Source: Pleomorphomonas diazotrophica
GTDB taxonomy: Bacteria; Pseudomonadota; Alphaproteobacteria; Rhizobiales; Pleomorphomonadaceae
DNA: 64,000 nt
Direction: 5' to 3'
Assembly (NCBI RefSeq): GCF_002844595.1
Contig: NZ_PJNW01000015.1
Location: 1 to 64,000, forward strand
Numbering within the stretch: the first letter of the stretch is position 1; each line of letters opens with the position of its first letter. Below the pieces are notes generated by a model. The model had not been told where the DNA came from and did not search any database. It was given only the letters and a program-made list of their open reading frames with translations. Positions 57,549 through 64,000 of this stretch are shown here, piece by piece. Both the position numbers and the translations under genes were made by a program.

Positions 57549-57949
57549 CAATGCCTCGCGCAATGTCGTGGTAGCCCCCGGCGGCGATCCTGACCCTCCA
57601 TGTGGCGGTTGTGGGGCGAGGGGGTGGAAAGGGAGCCTGATATCGGCGGCTCGCTCCACCGTCCTGAGGTCCTCTGCCTACGCAGAGGATGACAGAATTA
57701 TATATATGGAACAAATGGATGCCTCCTGTTCGCCTGCGGGTTTTCGAGCTGTCTCCCGCTCCCATCAAGCTGTCATTCTCTGCGAAGGCAGAGAACCTCA
57801 GGCAGAAAAGGGCGGCCGCGAAATATCGGGCTCCGGCAGCCTGCGCCTTACCTCTCCTACGAGCTTTCGCGCATCCGCTTCGCCGAAAAGTCTGCAACTT
57901 TTCGGGCGGATGCTTTAGGATTCCCCCATCCGTTTGCGAGGAGGCGCCG
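57549..57949. repeat. Gap with a family B unit (57634-57836)
   Basis: Forward arm GAGGTCCTCTGCCTACGCAGAGG and reverse arm TCTCTGCGAAGGCAGAGAACC show compensated changes in both strands, with a spacer ATTATATATATGGAACAA. The DNA from 57837 to 57949 contains GAAAAGTCTGCAACTTTTCG, a perfect stem GAAAAGT/ACTTTTC, before the next gene. Confidence 0.75.
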
Positions 57950-58519
57950 ATGACGACAATCGTTTGCTGGCGTGAGTGGGAGGGCGAGGGGCTGGAGCAT
58001 TGCGCCGCCCGGTTCGCCGATGACGGCCTGACGCTGGAGGGCGTGGTGGCCGGCACGCAGGAAGGGCTCTATGGCGCGCATTACAAGCTGCGCACCGACG
58101 CCGCTTTCCGCACCCGCGAGGTGCGCGTCGCCTTCGTCGGCGGCCCCGTGCTGCATCTCGAAGCCGATGGCGAGGGCCACTGGCACGACGCGGCCGAGGG
58201 GCGGCAGTTGCCCGAGCTCGATGGCGCGGTCGATATCGACATCCGCGTGACGCCCGCCACCAACACGCTGCCCATCCGGCGGCTGGGCTTCGGCATCGGC
58301 GACAGCCATGAGATCGCCGTCGCCTATGTGCCGCTGCCCGATGCGGCGGGCGGTGGGCTCCGGCCGAGGCGCGTCGCCCAGCGCTACACGCGCCTTCCCG
58401 GCGAGGGCGTCTACCGCTACGAGGGGCTCGACAGCGGCTTTTCCGCGGACATCGAGGTGGACGCGGCCGGCCTGGTCGTGGATTATCCCGGGGTGTTCCG
58501 ACGCTTGAGGCGCCCATGA
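57950..58519 (+). CDS. Putative glycolipid-binding domain protein
   Basis: The 189-residue protein matches the family called putative glycolipid-binding: MTTIVCWREWEGEGLEHCAARFADDGLTLEGVVAG, HYKLRTDAAFRTREVRV, ATNTLPIRRLGFGIGDSHEIAVAYVPLP and FSADIEVDAAGLVVDYPGVFRRL. The fold is a beta barrel; ligand and role are unsettled. ATG 57950 follows GCGAGGAGGCG. It overlaps the agmatinase-like gene by four bases (ATGA), so the two are co-expressed, a link that is unusual and unexplained. Confidence 0.9.
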   Translation: MTTIVCWREWEGEGLEHCAARFADDGLTLEGVVAGTQEGLYGAHYKLRTDAAFRTREVRVAFVGGPVLHLEADGEGHWHDAAEGRQLPELDGAVDIDIRVTPATNTLPIRRLGFGIGDSHEIAVAYVPLPDAAGGGLRPRRVAQRYTRLPGEGVYRYEGLDSGFSADIEVDAAGLVVDYPGVFRRLRRP

Positions 58520-59442
58520 CCCGTTCTCCGCTGCTTCTCGGCCCGCCCACCTTTCTCGGCCTGCCGGACCGCCTCGCCGAAGGGGCGCCGCGGGCGATGA
58601 TCTTCGGCGCCGGCCATGGCAGCGCCTATCGCGGCCGCGACAGCCGCTCGGCCAATGCGGCCGGGGCCATCCGGGCGGCGAGCCAGGAGGACGCGCCGCT
58701 GTTGGGTCATTGGGATTTCGATCTGGGCGGGCCGCTGTTCGCCGGCGGGCCGATCTCCGCTGTCGACATCGGCGACGTGGAGACCGCTGCCGACGACAGC
58801 GCCGGCAACCGCGCCCGCATCGCCGAGAAGACGGCCGAGGTGCTGGCGGCCGATGCCGTGCCGATCCTGCTCGGCGGCGACGATTCCGTGGTGATCCCCT
58901 TCCTCGCCGGCTTCGCCGGGCATGGTCCGGTGTGGGTGCTGCAGATCGACGCCCACATCGACTGGCGCGACGAGCGCTATGGCGAGCGCCACGGCTTTTC
59001 CAGCCCGATGCGCCGGGCGAGCGAGATGGGCCACGTTCACGGCATGGTGCAGGTGGGCATGCGCGGCGTCGGCAGCGCGCGGCTCGAGGAGATCGAGGCG
59101 GCGCGGCATTACGGCAGCCATCTGGTGACGGCGCGCGAGATCCACGCCGAGGGCGCGGCGGCGGCGCTCCGGCGCATCCCCGAGGGGGCGCGGGTGGTGA
59201 TCACGCTCGATTGCGACGGGCTCGACCCCGGCATCATGCCCGGCGTGGCGGCGCCCAGCCCCGGCGGCCTCAGCTACACCGAGACGATCGACCTGATCGC
59301 CGGCGTCGGCCGGCGGGCCAAGATCGCCGGCTTCGACCTCGTCGAACTCGCCCCCGCCGCCGACCCCACCGGCCTCTCCGCCCTCACCGCCGCCCGCCTG
59401 GTGGTCAACGCCATCGGCGCGGTGGTGCGGCAGGGCGGGTGA
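58516..59442 (+). CDS. Agmatinase/arginase family ureohydrolase
   Basis: The 308-residue protein belongs to the ureohydrolase family: GGDDS at residues 120-124, DAHID at 145-149 and LDCDGLDPG with D232 and D234, which bind the Mn2+ pair. The first motif is normally GGDHS; here the histidine ligand is Asp123. Some ureohydrolase-like enzymes with altered ligands use other substrates, so agmatine or guanidino-acid specificity is uncertain. It is translated together with the glycolipid-binding-domain gene upstream (ATGA overlap). Confidence 0.9.
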   Translation: MTRSPLLLGPPTFLGLPDRLAEGAPRAMIFGAGHGSAYRGRDSRSANAAGAIRAASQEDAPLLGHWDFDLGGPLFAGGPISAVDIGDVETAADDSAGNRARIAEKTAEVLAADAVPILLGGDDSVVIPFLAGFAGHGPVWVLQIDAHIDWRDERYGERHGFSSPMRRASEMGHVHGMVQVGMRGVGSARLEEIEAARHYGSHLVTAREIHAEGAAAALRRIPEGARVVITLDCDGLDPGIMPGVAAPSPGGLSYTETIDLIAGVGRRAKIAGFDLVELAPAADPTGLSALTAARLVVNAIGAVVRQGG

Positions 59443-59687
59443 GGGGAGGCGATACCGGCCGGGAGCTCGACCGTCTGGAGGTCCTGCGCCGATATCATGC
59501 TCCCCACCCGAGGGCGCCTGATACCTCCCTCACCACCTTTTCGTCCTGAGGTCCCCGCTTTCGCAGAGATGACAGATTTATATATATATAACAAGCGGAT
59601 AGCGTGTGCTATGTCCTGCGCCAGCTGAGTTATCTTCCGCTGTCATGATGCTGTCCTTCCGGCCCAGGCAGATATCGGGCGCCCCGC
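59443..59687. repeat. Broken family B units (59446-59688)
   Basis: A left end and half arm (GAGGTCCTGCGCC, 59478) are interrupted by GATATCATGCTCCCCACC, followed by another arm GAGGTCCCCGCTTTCGCAG at about 59550 and a spacer with TTATATATATATAACAAG. A right end with GATATCGGGCGCCCCGC closes it. This looks like two overlapping or recombined copies. Confidence 0.65.
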
Positions 59688-61511
59688 TCACCCCTCGCCG
59701 GTCAGGTCCCGTCGCGCCTTGTCGAGCTCCTCGGCGTAGCGGCGGAGGAGGTATTGTTCGGTGAGGAGGCCGACGACCTTGCGGGTGTGGAGGCTTTCGA
59801 CCACGGCGAGCTCTTCGGCTTTCGCCGTCTCGAACAGCTTGGCCGCCTCGGCCACCGTCATCGAGGGCAGCAGCATGGCCTCGCGGTGGCGGAGAAGCGG
59901 GGCGATGTCGGTGCGGCCCTCGGTGCTCTCCGGCGCGTAGGCGTCGGCCACCACCACGACGCCGGCATAGCCGCCGTTGCCGTCGACGGCGATGGCCCGC
60001 TGCGTCGAGCCCAGCGGGAACATGGCGCGGAAGCTCGTGAGGCCGAGGCCCGAGGAGACGGTGCGCACGTCGGAGCGCATCATCCTGGAGACGGTCAGCG
60101 AGCGCATGCGGCCTATGTCATGGGCGCTGCGGATGGTCTCGCCGCGCAGGTGCAGGCGCCAGGTGGAGAAGGAGTAGCCGAAGGTTTCGCGCACCACCAC
60201 GGCCGCGACGATGGAGGCCGTGAGCACGGCGCTGGTGATGGCGAGGTCGCCGGTGGTTTCCAGCACCAGGAAGGCCATGGTCATCGGGCCGCCGACGATG
60301 CCCACCGCCATCGCCGCCATGCCGATGACCGAGGCGATGAGCGGCGACATGTCGGGCGTGAGGCCGGTGGCGATCAGGATCAGCGCATAGGCCTTGCCCA
60401 TCAGCGCACCGAGGTAGAGCGAGGCGAAGAACAGGCCGCCGCGAAAGCCCGAGCCGAGCGACAGCGCCGAGGCCAGCGCCTTCAGGACGAACAGGGCGAT
60501 GAGCATCTGCCAGCTTGTCGAGGCGACGAGATCGACATGCAGCGCGCCGTGGCCGGAGGCGAGCACATGCGGGGTGAGGAGCGCGAGGCCGCCGACCAGC
60601 GCGCCGCCGATGGCCGGCCGCGCCCAGGCGGGCACCTTCACCAGGCGGAAGGCGCGCTCGACGCCGGTGACGAGCTGCATGACGGCGACGGCGAGGAGGC
60701 CGCCGATGAGGCCCAGCAGCATGAAGGGCGCGAGGTCCGACGCCGTCAGCAAGGGCACGTGGCCGATCTCGATGGTGGTCTGGTAGGCGCCGAGCCAGCC
60801 GGCCGTCAGGCTGGCGGCGAGCGAGGCGGCCAGCACCGGCGCGACGAGCGCCACCGAATAGGTGCCGATGATCAGCTCGAAGCCGTAGAAGGCGCCGGTG
60901 ACCGGCGCGTCGAAGGCAGCGGAGATGGCGCCGGCGGCGGCGCAGCCGACGAGGGTGCGGATGTCGCGGCGGCGCAGGCGCAGGGCGTCGGCGATGCGCG
61001 AGGCGAAGCTGGCGCTCGCCTGGGTGTAGCCGGCCTCGAGACCCACCGAGGCGCCGAAGCCGGAGGAAATCATGGTCTGCGCCGCCACCAAGAGGCTTTC
61101 GCCCACGGACATACGGCCGCCATGCAGGGCGTTCGCCTCGATGGGGTCGACGGGAGGGCGGGAAAAGCGGCGGCGCGTCAGCAGGGCGAGCAGGGCAAGG
61201 AGAATGCCGCCGGCCACCGGGATCAGGGCCAGCGCCGGATGGCCGAGGCTCTCCTGCTCGCTGAGCCGCTCACCCGACGGCAGCATGTAGAGCCACTGGT
61301 GGGCGGTGTTGGTGACCCAGCTCATGGTGGCGACGACGATGCCGGCCATGCAACCCACCACTGTCGCAAGCGCCAGGAGGCCGATTTCGCGATAGCGGCG
61401 CAGCCGGAGCAGCAGGCGGAAACCGGAAACGGCAAGGGCGGAGAGGCTGGGCATCGGGCGTCGCAAGGGGGTGAGCGGGTCGGCGGGCCGGACCGGCCCA
61501 TTGACGGACAA
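59688..61511 (-). CDS. ClC family chloride channel/transporter with C-terminal CBS pair
   Basis: The 607-residue membrane protein has about 11-12 helices. SSGFGASVGLEAGYTQASASFASRIA contains the gating glutamate region (GREGP equivalent), and LGSGFRGGLFFASLYLGALMG the later selectivity loop. Residues about 455-600 form two CBS domains (SRMMRSDVRTVSSGLGLTSFRAMFPLGSTQRAIAVDGNG; MLLPSMTVAEAAKLFETAKAEELAVVESLHTRKVVGLLTE). It would move chloride, as a channel or Cl-/H+ antiporter. TTG 61511 is the upstream start with CGGACG nearby; ATG 61454 is an alternative. Confidence 0.93.
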   Translation of the reverse strand: MSVNGPVRPADPLTPLRRPMPSLSALAVSGFRLLLRLRRYREIGLLALATVVGCMAGIVVATMSWVTNTAHQWLYMLPSGERLSEQESLGHPALALIPVAGGILLALLALLTRRRFSRPPVDPIEANALHGGRMSVGESLLVAAQTMISSGFGASVGLEAGYTQASASFASRIADALRLRRRDIRTLVGCAAAGAISAAFDAPVTGAFYGFELIIGTYSVALVAPVLAASLAASLTAGWLGAYQTTIEIGHVPLLTASDLAPFMLLGLIGGLLAVAVMQLVTGVERAFRLVKVPAWARPAIGGALVGGLALLTPHVLASGHGALHVDLVASTSWQMLIALFVLKALASALSLGSGFRGGLFFASLYLGALMGKAYALILIATGLTPDMSPLIASVIGMAAMAVGIVGGPMTMAFLVLETTGDLAITSAVLTASIVAAVVVRETFGYSFSTWRLHLRGETIRSAHDIGRMRSLTVSRMMRSDVRTVSSGLGLTSFRAMFPLGSTQRAIAVDGNGGYAGVVVVADAYAPESTEGRTDIAPLLRHREAMLLPSMTVAEAAKLFETAKAEELAVVESLHTRKVVGLLTEQYLLRRYAEELDKARRDLTGEG

Positions 61512-62091
61512 CGCTTATCGTCCGTTTCGGCTGCACTGGGAAGGGAGGCGACGATGGGGCGCGGGGTGGTGATCCGTCTCCCCGTCCCATCAAGCTGTCC
61601 TCCTCCGCGAAGGCGGAGGATCTCGGGCAGGAAGGGGCGGTGCGGGGGATACCGGGCGCCCTTGGTTCATGGCCCCTGATAGTGGCCGCTGCGCGATCTC
61701 GTCCTGAGGTCCACCTTGAATTCGCGCGCGAATTCAAGCGGCTTTCGCGAGGATGACAATTAACTGATATATAACAAGTAGATAGGTGTCGTGATTGGGA
61801 CTTGGAGGTTGCGCCCTCCGCTGGAGGCATGTGATGTGGGGGATGAGCACGCGTGCGGCTTATCCATCTGTTTCCTCTATATAAATCTGTCATCCTTGCG
61901 AAAGCGAGGACCTCATGCAGGGAGGGGCGAGCGGTTGATATAGGGCTCCCTTGGTTCATGGAGCCTGATAGTGGCCGCTGCGCGATCTCGGCCCGAGGTC
62001 CTCGCCTGCGCAAGGATGACAGATTTATATATAGGACTCAGTGGGATAACCCGATTGCGACCCACCGCAGCCGGTCTCCCGCGCGTCCCCG
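61512..62091. repeat. Family B cluster between ClC and MerR genes (61585-62055)
   Basis: A reverse arm at 61593-61640, a forward arm with the nested palindrome at 61715-61738, a reverse arm near 61888-61920 and a forward arm near 61995-62030 follow one another. The junction text TTGGTTCATGG...CCTGATAGTGGCCGCTGCGCGATCTCG occurs twice, at 61663 and 61951, showing a duplicated unit. No gene is seen. Confidence 0.75.
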
Positions 62092-62526
62092 TCATCGCCG
62101 GGGCGGCGGGGGATACTCCGGCGCGGCGGGGCAGGGGGACATGTCGAGGAAGCGGGGTTCAAGGCCGGGTTTGCCGCGCGCCACCCAGTCGCGCTTCTGA
62201 CGCAGGTAGTCGGTGAGCTCGGCGAGCTCGGCCGCCTTCTGGGCGAGCCGTTCGAGCTGTTCGTCCATCAGCTCGATCTCGCGGGCCGGCGACAGGCCCT
62301 GGCGCTGGAGTTCGGCGGCGATCTGGCCGATCTCCCGGAGCGGCATGCCGAGCGACTGCGCGAAGCGGATCATGCGGGCGGTGGAGGCGTCGCGTTCGGA
62401 GAAGATCTGGTAGGGGTTGCGGCCGCCCTTCGTTCCGAGTTCCGGCGCGAGAAGGCCCTTGCGGACGTAGAAGCGGATGGTGTCCTGGCTGAGCCCGGTC
62501 CGCGCCGCGAATTCGCCGATCAGCAT
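62092..62526 (-). CDS. MerR family transcriptional regulator
   Basis: The 144-residue protein has the MerR N-terminal HTH and wing (MLIGEFAARTGLSQDTIRFYVRKGLLAPELGTKGGRNPYQIFSERD) and a long coiled-coil dimerisation helix (IELMDEQLERLAQKAAELAELTDYLRQK). There are no metal-binding cysteines, apart from one in the proline-rich tail, so it probably senses an organic ligand or redox change. Its promoter overlaps a 19-bp-spacer promoter for the divergent reductase gene, the usual MerR target. Confidence 0.92.
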   Translation of the reverse strand: MLIGEFAARTGLSQDTIRFYVRKGLLAPELGTKGGRNPYQIFSERDASTARMIRFAQSLGMPLREIGQIAAELQRQGLSPAREIELMDEQLERLAQKAAELAELTDYLRQKRDWVARGKPGLEPRFLDMSPCPAAPEYPPPPRR

Positions 62527-62537
62527 GGATACACCCC

Positions 62538-62568
62538 TTGACCATGGACCTTGGTCCAGCCTTATGAA
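62538..62568 (+). promoter_or_regulatory. MerR-type promoter with 19-bp spacer
   Basis: A -35 box TTGACC (62538-62543) and -10 box TATGAA (62563-62568) are separated by 19 bp containing the palindrome TGGACCTTGGTCCA (62545-62558). This is the classical arrangement in which a MerR protein twists DNA to bring the boxes into line. It drives the gene at 62598. Confidence 0.8.
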
Positions 62569-62597
62569 GGATACTCCATTACATCTGGAGCCCCTTC

Positions 62598-63644
62598 ATG
62601 TCGAGCGATCCTCTATCCATTCCGCCGCGTTCCCTGGCCTTCGTCACCGGGGCGACCGGCCTTCTCGGCAACAATCTGGTGCGCGAGCTGCTCACCGACG
62701 GCTGGCGTGTCAGGGCGCTGGTCCGATCGCCCGAGAAGGCGGCGCGGCAGTTCGCCGGGCTCGACGTGGAGATCGTCAAGGGCGACATGCTCAGCGTGCC
62801 GGGCTTTGCCGACGCGCTCTCAGGGGTGGATGTCGTGTTCCACACGGCCGCCTATTTCCGCGATTCCTACAAGGGCGGCAGTCATTGGCCGGAGCTGAAG
62901 GCGGCCAATGTGGACGGCACGCGGGCGCTGCTCGAGCAGGCCTTCGGCGCCGGGGTGCGGCGCTTCGTTCATGTGAGCTCGGTCGCCGTGCTCTACGGCG
63001 CGCCGGGCGCGGTGATCGACGAGACCATGCTGCGAAACGAGCGCGACGCCGACGACTATTATCGCAGCAAGATCCTCTCCGACCGCGAGGTGCTGGGCTT
63101 TCTGGACGCCCACCCCGACTTCTGGGCGGCCATGGTGCTGCCCGGCTGGATGCACGGGCCGGGCGACATCGGACCGACCTCGGCCGGGCAGACGGTGCTG
63201 GACGTGGCGGCGGGGCGCCTGCCCGGCCTGCCGCCGGGCTCCTTCTCGGTGGTCGACGCGCGCGACGTGGCGCGGGCGATGATCCTCGCCAACGCCAAGG
63301 GACGGCGCGGCGAGCGCTATCTCGCCGCCGGACGGCACATGACCATGGCCGACCTGGTGCCGCTGATCGGCGCGGCCACGGGCGTGAAGACGCCGACCCG
63401 TCGCATCCCCCAAGGCTTGCTCTATCTGATCGCCGCCGGCTACGAGGCCTACGCCCGGCTGACCGGCCGGCCCGTGCTGCTGAGCTGGGCCATGGCGCGC
63501 GCCGTGGCGCGGGAGGCCGACCGCTCGCATTACGACCCCGGCAAGAGCGAGCGGGAACTCGGCCTCGCCTTCCGCCCCGTGGCCGAGACGCTGCGGGACG
63601 AGGTGGCGTGGTTCCGGGCGAATGGGGTGCTCGCGGCGGGGTAG
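62598..63644 (+). CDS. NAD-dependent epimerase/dehydratase family reductase
   Basis: The 348-residue extended SDR has FVTGATGLLGNNLVRELL as cofactor loop, VVFHTAAYFRDSYKGG, VHVSSVAVLYGAPGAV and YYRSKILSDREV with the catalytic YxxxK, as in dihydroflavonol-4-reductase-like and NmrA-like enzymes. The C-terminal half with VLPGWMHGPGDIGPT matches that group. The substrate is unknown, probably an aldehyde or ketone. TGGAG lies nine bases before ATG 62598. Control by the divergent MerR protein is well supported by the promoter layout. Confidence 0.92.
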   Translation: MSSDPLSIPPRSLAFVTGATGLLGNNLVRELLTDGWRVRALVRSPEKAARQFAGLDVEIVKGDMLSVPGFADALSGVDVVFHTAAYFRDSYKGGSHWPELKAANVDGTRALLEQAFGAGVRRFVHVSSVAVLYGAPGAVIDETMLRNERDADDYYRSKILSDREVLGFLDAHPDFWAAMVLPGWMHGPGDIGPTSAGQTVLDVAAGRLPGLPPGSFSVVDARDVARAMILANAKGRRGERYLAAGRHMTMADLVPLIGAATGVKTPTRRIPQGLLYLIAAGYEAYARLTGRPVLLSWAMARAVAREADRSHYDPGKSERELGLAFRPVAETLRDEVAWFRANGVLAAG

Positions 63645-63711
63645 CGGCAAAAGCTGCCGGCAACCCTTTCCGGCAGGCATGAACTGCCGCCTCAGCGTGT
63701 GCCCGGCGCCG

Positions 63712-64000
63712 CTACGCCTCTATGTTGACCGCGGCGCGCTGGGCGAGCCAGGGCATGTATGTGTCCACCGAGTAGGTGCCGGCGCTGCCGTTGCGGGCAT
63801 GGATGACGGAGGCCGAGGTGTCCTGCGTCTTCACCATGTCGCTGACCTGCCGGTAGACGGCGGCAGCGGTCTCGCGGGTGAGCGAGGCGACATTGGGGAA
63901 AAAGATGTGGTTCTGTCCGGGTTTGCCCACCGGATCGGTCCAGTTCGGATCGGCGCCGACGACCGGTTCGGTCTGCGTTGGCGTGTGTGAAGCGGGAGTA
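63712..64000 (-). CDS. Partial gene of unknown function, running off the right edge
   Basis: The minus strand stays open from the window edge to the stop at 63712, giving at least 95 residues of the C-terminus. It includes GADPNWTDPVGKPGQNHIFF and PNVASLTRETAAAVYRQVSD, then ARNGSAGTYSVDTYMPWL. An internal GTG is not needed as a start because the frame continues upstream. No family was recognised from this part. It converges with the reductase gene across 67 bp. Confidence 0.65.
   Translation of the reverse strand, partial: TPASHTPTQTEPVVGADPNWTDPVGKPGQNHIFFPNVASLTRETAAAVYRQVSDMVKTQDTSASVIHARNGSAGTYSVDTYMPWLAQRAAVNIEA

Noticed and set aside
59754-61679. 641-codon open frame on the plus strand opposite the ClC gene
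   Set aside because: It is the reverse-frame shadow of a GC-rich gene: the translation is full of Gly, Arg, Glu and His runs, and the ClC gene opposite has full family motifs.
1-64000. tRNA, rRNA or transposase genes
   Set aside because: I looked for cloverleaf-like arms with CCA ends, conserved rRNA stretches and DDE-type transposase motifs on both strands and saw none convincing; a tRNAscan or Infernal run would be needed to be sure.

Overview
The window is GC-rich DNA, roughly two thirds G+C by eye, with the codon use and gene content of a free-living alphaproteobacterium. The most likely order is Hyphomicrobiales (Rhizobiales). This rests on the MocR, GcvA-like LysR, CUT1 transporter and SdpR gene types, and on dispersed palindromic repeats of a kind familiar from that order (ends TAGAGC/GCTCTA; core around AAACCGGTT). 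No rRNA, tRNA, CRISPR array, transposase or replication gene was recognised, so this looks like an ordinary chromosomal stretch with accessory patches. Genus cannot be fixed from the sequence alone.

Layout. 0-10 kb: an SDR oxidoreductase with a divergent MarR regulator, a SnoaL-like protein behind a perfect 21-bp operator palindrome, D-Ala-D-Ala ligase, a CPA-type cation/H+ antiporter, a MocR regulator divergent from a LysE exporter, a YbhB-like secreted protein, two NAD(P)-dependent oxidoreductases and a PACE-type efflux protein. 10-15 kb: HipBA and MazEF-type toxin-antitoxin modules flank an aldo/keto reductase, followed by an EAL phosphodiesterase and a DUF2147 protein. 15-22 kb: an SDR/TetR divergent pair with two operators, then an operon of nucleoside hydrolase, solute-binding protein, two permeases and an ATPase, which looks like nucleoside or related sugar uptake. 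22-28 kb: a less GC-rich accessory patch with small or unrecognised genes, an AlbA_2-type protein, a broken duplicate of a GNAT acetyltransferase, ferritin and the intact GNAT gene. 28-36 kb: adenosine deaminase, two LysR regulators, a SnoaL-SDR operon, gene fragments, a P-loop kinase-like gene, a membrane protein and the densest repeat clusters. 36-42 kb: an SdpR-type autorepressor with a membrane protein, LysR plus quinone oxidoreductase, and the most interesting locus: a radical SAM/SPASM enzyme followed directly by a 91-residue protein in which all 17 cysteines sit in Cys-X-Pro motifs, preceded by an MTA/SAH-nucleosidase-like gene. 42-53 kb: two paralogous divergent AraC/SDR modules, a TIGR02391-like protein, an Rrf2/epoxide hydrolase pair, a PA14-like secreted protein, acetyltransferases and an AbiE-like nucleotidyltransferase/HTH pair. 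53-64 kb: a cupin, an EF-hand secreted protein, a CBS protein, a class A beta-lactamase, a glycolipid-binding-domain protein overlapping an agmatinase-like enzyme, a ClC channel with CBS domains, a MerR/reductase pair with a 19-bp-spacer promoter, and a partial gene at the right edge.

Across the window, intergenic DNA is dominated by mosaic palindromic repeats. The main family (called B here) is a 170-290 bp composite of two inverted hairpin arms around an AT-richer spacer. Some arms carry a nested 24-bp palindrome at their tip, and one copy has its spacer inverted relative to its neighbours. A second family (C) can be compared with an uninterrupted homologous site in this same window, which suggests that it inserts as a unit. 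Families A and D sit at gene ends and supply stop codons. All functional calls come from reading the sequence; no database search was run.
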